Positions 51,115 to 59,800 of a stretch of DNA of 64,000 nucleotides are shown one piece after another. The notes under the pieces are model-generated. The model did not search any database. It was not told the DNA's origin and saw nothing but the letters and a program-made list of their open reading frames with translations. A program made the translations under genes and the position numbers. Numbering within the stretch: position 1 is the stretch's first letter; every line of letters starts with the position of its first letter. This DNA is from Torymus aiolomorphi (lineage: Eukaryota > Arthropoda > Insecta > Hymenoptera > Torymidae): contig CM070874.1 in NCBI GenBank assembly GCA_036365515.1, positions 208,128,297 through 208,192,296 of the forward strand, read 5' to 3'.

Positions 51115-51801
51115 TCACACTTGTTTGATGTGAAGTCTGATTGTGATTACTTCTCCTCGAAAATTAACTAAACGTCCGTCTTGATCGACTATGCGTATTT
51201 GTAAGTGATCTATGCTTTTAACTGTAACTGGAAGGTAAATGACTTGTGAGGGTACTTCGATGACCTTGTATCCTGGTGGTACTGTCGGAAAGAAATCGTG
51301 TATCGTGTGAACCTTAGAGCCGTTTATATATGCGCCTGATGTAATATTACACTCGACTCGCAACGCGTTGATGTTGAGGATAGTTACAGGCAAATCTGAA
51401 TTATGTATGAAATTAGCTTCGAGAACGCGTTTGGTGAAGCCAAGTAGTTGTCCAATAGAGTCTTGAGGACGAAAATCAATAGAATGACTACACTTAACAA
51501 CACTACGAAGTGTATTATTGTTTGGCTTCAGACTGAATGAAATGACTTTGGATGCTAAAGTTTCACGGAGAAAATTTGCTATATCCTCTATCTCGTAACT
51601 ACCAGTTGGTAAAAAGAATTCTTCTTTACCCACGTAAAACTTATTATTGCCTGTATCGATATTTGGTATAGAATTGAAGGTTAAAAGTTCAACTAAACCA
51701 AGAACGTAATTTTTGTTTGATGAAAGTTCAATAGGTGGAAAATACTGTACTTCGAGAACTGATTAATTACCGGAGAGACTTAACGTCAATGTATTCTCCA
51801 T
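51115..51801 (-). pseudogene. mCP: Polinton minor capsid (penton-type) protein, one early stop
   Basis: 228 codons from ATG 51801 (MENTLTLSLSGN) to 51115, interrupted by TAA at codon 13 or so; the rest is fully open. Segments LLTFNSIPNIDTGNNKFYV, YEIEDIANFLRETLASKVI, SLKPNNNTLRSVVKCSHSID and VDQDGRLVNFRGEVITIRLH match the penton-like single jelly-roll protein that accompanies the capsid protein in Polintons and forms the vertices. Promoter TATATAAAGG overlaps the protease stop codon. A downstream GTG (51633) begins a long open frame, but homology clearly extends upstream of it. Confidence 0.8.
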
Positions 51802-51814
51802 GACTATTCAATGT

Positions 51815-51852
51815 AGAATGATTAAACTATCATTGCACTCACCTTTATATAG
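51815..51852 (-). promoter_or_regulatory. Core promoter of minor capsid gene, overlapping protease 3' end
   Basis: Minus-strand TATATAAAGG (T at 51851) includes the last codons and TAA of the protease. The initiator TCATTC has its A at 51819, 32 nt on. The leader to ATG 51801 would be about 18 nt. Confidence 0.7.
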
Positions 51853-52258
51853 TCCGACCTAACTTATTACACAAGAACTTGAGGCAGAGGTGACCATAGT
51901 TGAATGTATTGTAATCCTGATATCTCTCGTGATTATATTTAACCTCATTCACACGTAGATACAGCATTAAATCAATAGGTGGTTGAAGATCTCCAAAACT
52001 ATCAAAGTAAAGTACATTGTCTCCATGTTTTCGATATGCTACCCAATGCGTTCCAGCTCCATCTTTATCATCTAAATTTACAATGGCTGATTCCCGATTA
52101 TAAGGCCCGCTTGCAGCTAAGGCATTTCGCATAAAGACTCCACGAAAATATGGGATTTTTAGAATTTTAGCATACTTAATTAGATCGAGATCTGTGAGAG
52201 CTCTTTGTGGTAATCTCAGTTCGGGGTTCTTTTTTTTTTCTTCAACCTTAATTTTTTT
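51845..52258 (-). CDS. PRO: Polinton adenain-like cysteine protease, no ATG at N terminus
   Basis: Open frame on minus to TAA 51845. The family region starts around 52226 (PELRLPQRALTDLDLIKYAK), then IPYFRGVFMRNALAAS. The catalytic His is in GTHWVAY, the acidic residue in LYFDSFGDLQPP, and the Cys in FNYGHLCLKFL, the adenain (C5/ULP-like) order. Such proteases mature capsid proteins. No ATG precedes the conserved N terminus; the first is internal, at 52132. The frame is open upstream to 52258 and overlaps the end of the PLA2/X gene in the -1 frame across a run of ten A. Either the start codon was lost, or the protease is reached by -1 frameshifting. Confidence 0.75.
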   Translation of the reverse strand, partial: KKIKVEEKKKNPELRLPQRALTDLDLIKYAKILKIPYFRGVFMRNALAASGPYNRESAIVNLDDKDGAGTHWVAYRKHGDNVLYFDSFGDLQPPIDLMLYLRVNEVKYNHERYQDYNTFNYGHLCLKFLCNKLGRTI

Positions 52259-53025
52259 TTATTACCGCCTATACGAAGACCTGCACCTGTTTTATGTGGT
52301 TTCAGAAAGAGACCCTTTCCCAATGCTATTTCTTCCATTTTCATGTTATGTCTCTGATTCTCTTCTAATTGCTTTATAGCTATATTCGCATCATTAAACG
52401 ATTTTGCTATGCCAGCAGCACCACCGGCCATAGCCCCAGCAGCACTCAGGCCGGCAAATATTGGTACGATAAACGGTAGGAAACCACCTACTTTTGAGGG
52501 TACCGGTAAAACCCGTGGAATGATAATTTTACGTTTCCCACCTGCTTTTTTGACAACAGAACGAGCACCTTTCAAAGCAGAGAGAATTACCTTACGAGCA
52601 GAGTTACTTTTAACCATTGATTTTGAAGCAGCTTTTATTATCTTGTTCAGAATCGTTGGCTGCTTTCTCTCCATGCCCATTCCGAGTTTTGATTTGGCTT
52701 TCATAATATTTGTAATTACGTATGCAGCTACTTTCTCACCAATACTTGAATCTTTAGCCTTAACTCTCTGCTATGCCTTATCTGCTGAAACTCTATCCGC
52801 ATTGTTTCTAGACTCAATGTTTTCTCTGTTCTGAGAATAAGTTATGTCGTGCTCTTGACAAGCTCTATCGAGTAGATTGATTCCTTTATCACCTCGAGCT
52901 AAACGTTTTGCTATCTTAGTACCTGGTCCGCAGTACTAATATCCTGGTAAATGAAGTTCTATTGGAAGACTGTTGAGAATTTTATTGATCAAACCGCGAC
53001 CTCGACGTCGTCTGTATACGATCAT
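52216..53025 (-). pseudogene. Polinton PLA2-domain / hydrophobic core protein, two stops
   Basis: 269 codons from ATG 53025 to TGA 52216, with stops at codons 30 (52936-52938) and 85 (52771-52773). Residues 31-36 are YCGPGT, a calcium-loop motif, and 53-63 are DRACQEHDITY with a His-Asp dyad. This spacing matches the phospholipase A2 domain of parvovirus VP1 unique regions (PF08398-like). The C-terminal half (about 108-269) is Lys/Arg-rich around a Gly/Ala-rich hydrophobic stretch (GGFLPFIVPIFAGLSAAG, about 179-196), resembling adenovirus-type core/X proteins. In viruses this domain aids membrane penetration; in a Polinton it implies a virion role, by inference. Divergently transcribed from the ATPase gene. 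Confidence 0.75.
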
Positions 53026-53054
53026 CACACCACGAAGGTTCGATGAAGACTGAA

Positions 53055-53100
53055 CCCCGCGAGTATAAAAGCGCTCTATTTATAGTCGAACGATCAGTTG
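53055..53100. promoter_or_regulatory. Interlocked divergent core promoters (PLA2 gene / ATPase gene)
   Basis: Plus strand: TATAAAA at 53064-53070 and TCAGTT with A at 53096 (32 nt). Minus strand: TATAAATAG from 53084 down to 53076, and TCAGTC with A near 53051 (33 nt). The two TATA boxes are 5 bp apart, back to back, around AGCGCTCT, so each transcription start lies beyond the other's TATA box. The start-to-start region is only about 45 bp. Confidence 0.7.
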
Positions 53101-53178
53101 CAATCGAGACCTCGTACTGTACACATGAATTTCAAGGAACACTCTGTTTAACTCCCGGTATTTAATTTCGATAATATC

Positions 53179-53829
53179 GTGGAGTATGAAAAAAAGACAA
53201 AGCGGCATGGAGACTTACTTCCAAGCAGTATTAGAGCTGTATTTTGTGGACTGGCAAATTGTGGAAAAACCAATATTTTGCTTGCACTCATTACACATCC
53301 CAATGGTGTTAGATTTGAGAGTTTTTATACACATTCAAAGTCTTTGAATCAACCGAAGTATAATTTTCTTCAGATACTTATAGAATCATTAGAGGGCGTG
53401 CAGTATTTCCCCTACAGCGGACACGATGAGGTTATAGCTCCTGAAAATGCTCTTCCGAACTCTATCACTATATTCGACGACATAGCTTATGAAAAACAAA
53501 TCCATGTTAAAGCATTTCTCTGCATGGGTAGACATAAAAATGTAGATTGTTTTTATCATTGTCAGTCATATGCTCACATTGTAAAGCATCTCATCAGGGA
53601 TAATGTAAATCTTTTGATAATTTTTCGGCAATATGATGTTAATTTAAACCACTTGTATGGAGATCATGTTAATTCTGATATGACTTATACACAGTTTAAA
53701 GATTTATGTGTCAAATGCTGGAGAGATGAGAAATATGGATTTTTAATGATTGACAAGGATAGTCCAATCAATGGAGGAAGATATCGTAAGGGCTTTGACT
53801 GTTTTGCTATAAATATGGGCGATACTTAG
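53179..53829 (+). CDS. ATP: Polinton packaging ATPase (FtsK/HerA type), GTG in place of ATG
   Basis: 216 codons without internal stops. Walker A: CGLANCGKTNILL (about residues 23-35); Walker B: NSITIFDDIAYE (about 94-105); then AFLCMGRHKNVDCFYHCQSY. It matches the A32-like genome-packaging ATPase of Polintons and related viruses, thought to pump DNA into capsids. The first codon of the conserved N terminus (EYEKKTKRHGD) is GTG; upstream in frame is a stop and no ATG, so the initiator may have mutated. A short upstream ORF begins ATG 53124. Its promoter is shared back to back with the PLA2 gene. Confidence 0.85.
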   Translation: MEYEKKTKRHGDLLPSSIRAVFCGLANCGKTNILLALITHPNGVRFESFYTHSKSLNQPKYNFLQILIESLEGVQYFPYSGHDEVIAPENALPNSITIFDDIAYEKQIHVKAFLCMGRHKNVDCFYHCQSYAHIVKHLIRDNVNLLIIFRQYDVNLNHLYGDHVNSDMTYTQFKDLCVKCWRDEKYGFLMIDKDSPINGGRYRKGFDCFAINMGDT

Positions 53830-53841
53830 TCTTTCATTCAC
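53806..53841 (+). promoter_or_regulatory. Core promoter of DUF8207-type gene inside ATPase 3' end
   Basis: TATAAATA at 53808-53815 lies within the last codons of the ATPase. TCATTC with A at 53836 follows 28 nt later, just after the stop (53827-53829), and ATG is at 53871. Confidence 0.6.
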
Positions 53842-53870
53842 AGTCTACAACTGAACGTTGAAGCGTCAAC

Positions 53871-54797
53871 ATGGCAGAATTCAGTCGAAGAAAGGATATA
53901 CTTCATGAGCTTGTAAAAGCTCGCAATGCAGTTAAACGTAAATATAATTTGTTGAAGTACGGAAAAGATATTTTTGAGAAAACAATGGAAGATACTTTCA
54001 AACCAATCGTTGAGCCGCTTGAGAAGCTCGTAGACAAAAAGTCCAAAGAAGCATTGAGTAGAGCTGTTAAACATGATGAAAAGTATAATAAATCTATCAA
54101 ACGCGATCAAGAGCATGATGAAAAGTATAATAAATCTATCAAACGCGATGAAGAGCATGAAGATGATATGCAAGAGCAGGACGATACATTGCAAGCAGCC
54201 GACACGTCTTTTGAATCAGCTACGAGCAATGATGGTTATGATGATGAAAGCAATAATAAATATTTACAAATGCTCAGTCAAGATCAAATCATATAAAAAA
54301 TTTATGGTGTACTTAACGAAAATGGGCGATTCATGATTGGTTATTCCCCTATAGACTTAGACGGTAGCGATATCAAGGTGAATGGGGTGAAGTATGCGAA
54401 AACTCATGGATTACTCGAATTACTCATTACGAAACAGCCCAGTGAAAGCCAGATCACTACTACTGATATTGAGAATTACCGGAAAATACCTGAAGTATCG
54501 TCAGCACATAAGAAACGCTATAACAGTAATGGAAAGATTCGTTTTCACAACAGCAACAAATTCCAATACATCATTGCTTCCATGTTTGAATATTCGAAAC
54601 AAGGTGCTGGTGTATTACCACGATATAAGTTGGCAAGAATCAATACGAGTATGGATTATGTGTATTGGGACGATCCCAACGAGTTGGTGGAACGTTTGAG
54701 ATTACTCATAGCTGAACAATCAGCTGGCAATCCCAGCCACGTTAATGGGATTCACTCGATAATTGAGGAATTACGAGACGGAGGGTATATATATTAG
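53871..54797 (+). pseudogene. Polinton DUF8207-type protein (one stop)
   Basis: A single frame of 308 codons from ATG 53871 to TAG 54797, interrupted by TAA at 54294-54296. The N-terminal third is charged and helical, with a perfect-looking 14-residue duplication (HDEKYNKSIKRDQE / HDEKYNKSIKRDEE, 42-nt units at about 54072-54155). The C-terminal part (FMIGYSPIDLDG .. YWDDPNELVERLRLLIAEQS .. IIEELRDGGYIY) matches the DUF8207 family common in insect Polintons. Function unknown; position between ATPase and integrase suggests a structural or DNA-packaging role. Confidence 0.7.
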
Positions 54798-54823
54798 ATG
54801 AACCTTCTCTTTCTTCTCAGTAT
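54784..54823 (+). promoter_or_regulatory. Core promoter of fibre-like gene overlapping upstream stop
   Basis: TATATATAT starting 54786 contains the final Tyr-Ile-Tyr codons of the previous gene. TCAGT with A at 54819 follows 33 nt later. This puts the transcription start downstream of the first ATG (54798) and supports ATG 54828 as the real start. Confidence 0.7.
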
Positions 54824-54827
54824 CATA

Positions 54828-55223
54828 ATGAGTGTCGACGTGTTCGGACGAAATCTAAAAGAAAGAGAGGGCATTAGAGGTCCTCCAGGAGTGGGATATA
54901 AAATCACATCCGGTGGATATTTCGATCTTGAAAATAAGAGATTATGTAATGTAGGAGCAACCAATGATCTACACAATGCAGTCAATGTGCAATCATTACA
55001 GCGTATAGTGGATGGAGAAGTTACGAAAGTTGTAAATATTATAAATGGATTGAGAAATGATTTTAATAATTTAGATGAAATAGTCGAAGTTCATCGAGAT
55101 GAATTAAATATAGAAATTGCTGATCTTGACAGGGAAATCGAGAGTATAAAAGTGATGGGACTTCAATTGTCACATAACCGTAATTCGATAGACACCAATG
55201 AGTCAACATCGAAGCATGGATAA
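54828..55223 (+). CDS. Polinton fibre-like protein, intact
   Basis: 131 codons from ATG 54828 (MSVDVFGRNLKEREGIRGPP); an upstream ATG at 54798 in the same frame is probably before the transcription start. Features: a GPPG-type turn, YFDLENKRLCNVGATNDLHN and AVNVQSLQRIV, a pattern seen in phage and virus fibre shafts with trimerising repeats, followed by a coiled-coil-like C terminus (NNLDEIVEVHRDELNIEIAD). A comparable protein lies upstream of integrase in other insect Polintons, as I recall. An attachment-fibre role is inference. The 3' end overlaps the integrase start by 26 nt and contains its putative TATA box. Confidence 0.6.
   Translation: MSVDVFGRNLKEREGIRGPPGVGYKITSGGYFDLENKRLCNVGATNDLHNAVNVQSLQRIVDGEVTKVVNIINGLRNDFNNLDEIVEVHRDELNIEIADLDREIESIKVMGLQLSHNRNSIDTNESTSKHG
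55145..55175 (+). promoter_or_regulatory. Putative integrase promoter inside fibre-like ORF
   Basis: TATAAAAG at 55145-55152 and a weaker initiator-like GTCACAT (A at 55172, 27 nt). Integrase ATG is at 55198. Weaker than the other Polinton promoters. Confidence 0.45.
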
Positions 55224-56136
55224 TCGGAAAAAAGTAGTAGTAGAAGAGTTGCATAAACCTGCTCGAAAAAACTATCAACGACGAAAGTTCGATATGCGAG
55301 GCATAGATGAAACTTGACAAGCTGATTTAGTTGAAATGCAGCCTTATGCTGGAGAGAACAAAGACTACAGATATATGCTCACTGTAATAGATGTATTTTC
55401 CAAGTACGCTTGGGCTGTACCCGTTAAGAGAAAATCCGCAGACAGCATTACAGCAGCGATGAAATTAGTTCTGTCTCAAGGTCGAGTACCAAAAAATTTA
55501 CAGACAGATAGAGGTAAGGAGTTTTATAATTCAAGCTTTCAAAATTTGATGAAGCAGTATAAGATTAACCTGTACTCCACATACAGCAACTTAAAGGCAT
55601 CTATGTGTGAGAGATTTAATCGAACGCTGAAAAACAAGATGTGGATGCAATTTAGTTTACGTGGAAATTTTAAGTGGCTTGACATCTTACCTGATCTGCT
55701 TACTGCTTACAATAATAGGAAACATAGATCTATACATATAAAACCAAAAGATGTTACAACAGTCAACGAAGCGCAGGTTCTGACACAATATTCCAGCAAA
55801 TCTCAACCTGTAAAAAAACAAAAATTTAAAGTTAATGATAGAGTACGTGTAAGCAGATTAAAGCAAGTATTTGCGAAAGGATATACGCCCAATTGATCGA
55901 CTGAGATATTTACAATAGTTAAAGTATCAAAAACAAATCCTGTTACTTATCATCTAAAAGATTATCAAAATCAACCGGTTTCAGGTTGCTTCTATGAACA
56001 AGAACTTCTGAAAGTAAAATATCCAGATATTTATCTGGTAGAAAAAGTGATCAAGAAACGTGGCAATCAAGTTTACGTAAAATGGCTTGGTTTCGACAGT
56101 TCTCATAATAGTTGAATCAATAAGAAAGACATATAA
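55198..56136 (+). pseudogene. INT: Polinton integrase with chromodomain (three stops)
   Basis: One frame of 313 codons from ATG 55198 to TAA 56134-56136, broken only by TGA at 55315-55317, 55894-55896 and 56113-56115. Retrovirus-type DDE core: Asp in ADLVEMQPYAG (just after the first stop), Asp in QTDRGKEFYN and Glu in SMCERFNRTLKN. The C terminus (YLVEKVIKKRGNQVYVKWLG) is a chromodomain, as in Polinton and chromovirus integrases, thought to target chromatin. All three stops are TGA and fall in conserved aromatic contexts, consistent with G-to-A decay of Trp codons. Inserts the element DNA in active copies; not here. Confidence 0.85.
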
Positions 56137-56168
56137 TTTGTTTAATAATAATTAAAATAAAGAGAAAG

Positions 56169-56196
56169 TGGTGAGAGCTCCAACCAACGCTCTCTA
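56169..56196. terminator. Conserved 3' hairpin, copy 1 (between convergent genes)
   Basis: GTGAGAGC-(10 nt)-GCTCTCTAC can form an 8-bp stem with one imperfect pair near its base. It lies 33 nt after the integrase stop and also downstream of the minus-strand gene ending at 56338. About 90 bp around it, read on the minus strand, align with 62010-62115 (AGAGAAA..TTGTTC.TCACAGGT.AGAGCGTTGGTTGG). AATAAA-type signals lie on both strands nearby. Transcript 3'-end formation or RNA stability is an inference. Confidence 0.55.
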
Positions 56197-56337
56197 CCTG
56201 TGAGGAACAATAAAACATTTTTCCCCTCCGTAAACTTTCTCTTTATTTTTTTGTTAATTAAATTTGTTTTACAAGTTTATTAATTTACATTATAAAGTTA
56301 TTAATTAAATTACAATGTTAATAATTTACTTACATAT

Positions 56338-56637
56338 TTAATCTTTACGAAATTCAAAATTTTGTTCACCTTGATACAATAAAAATAATGTATACTTATT
56401 AGCCCTTTCCGCAAGTTCATCGAACAAATTGCCATTTTCCTCGAGGGCCTTAGAAACTCGATTGGGGAGGAAGACTTGGAACTCTCCATCGATGACAACA
56501 ACGGCCTCCAATCCGTACTTGGTGCTGACCTGCTTGATCTCTGTAACTATGTACATTTCACCCTTCTCTAATTCGGACAGATTCTTCTTTGGAAGATAGG
56601 TATCTGAGCATATATGATTTAACATGGCAAAGTCCAT
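56338..56637 (-). CDS. Polinton small conserved protein with spliced leader, intact
   Basis: 99 codons from ATG 56637 (MDFAMLNHICSDTYLPKKNL) to TAA 56338; the open frame reaches further upstream only through intron sequence. Content: ELEKGEMYIVTEIKQVSTKYGLEAVVVIDGEFQVFLPNRVSKAL, a beta-rich pattern that could be an OB-like fold (speculative). A similar small gene occurs next to polymerase in other insect Polintons, as I recall. A 65-bp intron (56639-56703, GTAAGTATTT..TCTGTTTCAG) separates it from a leader exon upstream. Function unknown; a role in replication, such as single-strand binding, is possible. Confidence 0.65.
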   Translation of the reverse strand: MDFAMLNHICSDTYLPKKNLSELEKGEMYIVTEIKQVSTKYGLEAVVVIDGEFQVFLPNRVSKALEENGNLFDELAERANKYTLFLLYQGEQNFEFRKD

Positions 56638-56638
56638 T

Positions 56639-56703
56639 CTGAAACAGAGAAGAATATTAACTATTTTCAAAGAATATTACAAGTCAATAAATGAAATACT
56701 TAC
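56639..56703 (-). other. Intron in 5' leader of the small Polinton gene
   Basis: Minus-strand GTAAGTATTTC donor at 56703 and TTCTCTGTTTCAG acceptor at 56639, one base before ATG. The leader exon is about 56704-56800; a weak TACATAAGG and TCAGC lie near 56811 and 56784. Confidence 0.6.
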
Positions 56704-56808
56704 CTTTAAGTGTCTGGAGTTGTTCAAAGTCTAAGTGTCTTGCTGGGAGGATCTCCGTTCTCAGGCTCGTCGAGTGAACGAATGTGCTGACTGCTCGACG
56801 CGCGCTCC

Positions 56809-59800
56809 TTATGTAGGCCTGTCGGCTTCCCCCTCTCCATCACGCTCACTCGTGATTGGTTCTTCTACCTCTATCTCCTCCAGCTGTATCAAATTTTCTA
56901 GAACTTCGCTGTCCTCCTTCTCATCGAATATTCTATAGTGTCCCCAAGGAAGTGTATCCGTACTATTCACGATGAGATGACGTTTATCATCATGTGGGCT
57001 TAGAGCAACCTTCTTCTCTTTCTCAGTTCGAACGATATGATTCTTGGAGCGTATATTATTCTGTTGACAGATCACCGTTGACTCATTGGAAAGATAGTCT
57101 CGATAGTTATCGAAAGTGATACTTGTTTTCACAACAGTTGATTTGACTCCCTTGGCTTTTTTAATAGGTTTATCGTTTTGTATGAGGACGCTATACATTT
57201 TGCTCCGAAGTCCGATGAATTCAGTCATGATATTACCATTACATTCATCCTTCATTAATCCTATGACTTTCTTATTCATAACTGATTATTTTCAGGATAA
57301 TCTGAAGTATCAAACTTGTTCATATCCTCCTTCATAATCTCGTACATGTTAACTCCTCGAATTTCATATATCAGACTATCTGTGTCAGTGTAGAGAAGTT
57401 TGCTATTTTTACCCACTCGTTGTCTCATATATGAATAATGAAAATCATAAATGAGAGTCTTAGAGATACCGAGAACGCTATGACCGAAATAAATCGGCTT
57501 TCTGATTGTAATCTCAGTTCGAGCGAGTTGTATGGCAACTAAGTTTTCATCAAAGATCGAGCGGCTATGGAAATTGAGTTTAGCGATCAATACCTCCGCC
57601 TCATAGCGACCAGTCCACTTGTTAACGAGTTTCACATCTACTCGTTTTCGCTCATTTTCCATTGTCTTACCATACACGGCATTAATCAGAAGTTTGAAGA
57701 AGAGTCTTTCAAACTCATTTTTCGCCTGTTTTCTCTTGTCCGTGTTTAATTCGACATAAGGCTTGAGCCATGGACTTAGTTTGAATCTGAGTGCTCTATG
57801 AACTATCTCTAACACTAGTCCATGTTTGAGAGCTTGTTTCAGGACACGATAATGAATAATGTACCTCTTTTTGTTGAATAAAGTAGTCAGCAGCTTCTTT
57901 TGACGAGAACCAGGCGGAGCCATATGTTCAGGACACAGAGGCAGGTCTTTATAATCATCGCGAAGACTTGCCGGATATTCCAAATCCACCTCCAAGATAT
58001 AACCGATAGGACCATCATCTGGAATGTCAAAGAAATTGGGTTCGTTTACATTTTCCACCCAGCGAAAACCTCCTTCTGGTAGGTATTGCGTCATAGCCCA
58101 TCCGTATAGGTTGTTAGCATCGTAGTACATTAGATATTTTTCCTCTCCGTTTGGATTATAGTCATCAGACATAAATTTGTTATTAGCTTTAGAGTAACGG
58201 TTCGAACATTGTCTAACTCCACTTCTGATCCCTCTTTCAACGAACAATAGCATATCTATGCCGGTAAGTAATTGAAGTTCGACTTGTGTATACTTTAACA
58301 TAGCATCCCGAGTCAATCCTGGTGTTGTATAATAATACGCTGGATCCAATCCGTAAGCCTCGATACAAGTCGATCGGAAATTTTCAAAAACATCTGCTAA
58401 AAGAAGTAAATCTGTTTTAAGATACAAGTCTGAATACTCACCAAGAGTTCTAATGTTAAACGTATTCCAGACGTTGACTGCATGGTCATCATCAGCTTCT
58501 GCGATTCCAGAGTTTTTTAATTTGCTGAAGAAGTCATCTTTTGGGGTAATTCTTTTTCTTTCAATTTTTCAAATGAAGATGCATAATCATATGGGAAAAT
58601 ACCTTTTCGCATAAGTAGCTTAATATTATCTTTGGTATAATTATCATCATTTTCAAATATACTGCTAGCGATTCTTTTTTCATCTAAATATGACGTCAGT
58701 TTCTCCAAAGATGATGCCATGAATCTGAAAGAATCTATGAATCTGCAGTTAAAATCGGTGCCTTCAATGTATTTTGTGAAAGATATATATCATTCTTTAT
58801 TTTCTGCAATAAGTTGTACACGTCCTTTTAAAATACTATCACTTGCAAGTTCCTTAATAATAAAATGAGTGTCATAACCTGTAAGATTATGAAAGACTAC
58901 TGGGATAAATCTTGCATCTTTAAAGTTGATGTTACATTCCTCATGAGCAGCTCCTCTATACCTGAAATCATACATATAATTAATTTAGTATATATTTAAA
59001 TAATATGAATTAATAATATATTTAATTACTTACTTTCCAGTAATATGACAGTGGTTTCTTACTTTCTTATTCTTAGCAGAAAACTGCTTAGTGCAAATAT
59101 GACATAATTTAGCTGCTTTAAAGTCATCCATCTCTTGATGATTGAGATTCATAGGTTTAGGGGCATTGTATATCTCTTCAATTGAGTAGCCAATTCTTGA
59201 AGTTTTACAATGAACCAGACAGCAGGGCTCATTTCACCATCTTCTTCCTGACGATAGCTGTGATAGCTTGATCGGCTATTATCGAAACTACATTTTAAAT
59301 AATACCCAAGACTGTAAGCTTCGTGTTCTTGAAATGCGTGCGATGCTTCGTCTTCAATAGGTTTCAGGAGACATTCAAAATTCGCGTAGATAATGTAAGG
59401 TACTTTCGTCTGTCGATTATAATTTTTAAATGAGAGAATATCATCTTGTGGTATTGGTAATTTTATCTTACACTTATTCAATTGTGCGCAGTCGACTTCA
59501 TGTTTTTTTAAAATATCTGTAGAATAAAAATAATGTAGGCAACGATCACAGATATAACATTTTCTCCGACAAGCTGTTAGTTGGTTTCGCACCAAGCGTG
59601 GCAAGTTCTTAATCCAAACGTAGTGAAACTTTGGCATTGGAGCATTTGGATTATCATTACTTTCTTCTTTTTCATTTTCATCCACATAGTAGTCTTGTAT
59701 AAGTAGTAAATTAACGTGTAAATTTTTCTTTAGAGATGTAATATAACATGGATGAACCTTAAACTTCCCATTATACATTTTTAAAATGTATACGTTTATA

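Noticed and set aside
54798..54827. Hydrophobic MNLLFLLSIIMS start as a signal peptide of the fibre-like protein
   Set aside because: The TATA/initiator spacing places transcription start at about 54819, after this ATG, and the conserved protein begins at 54828.
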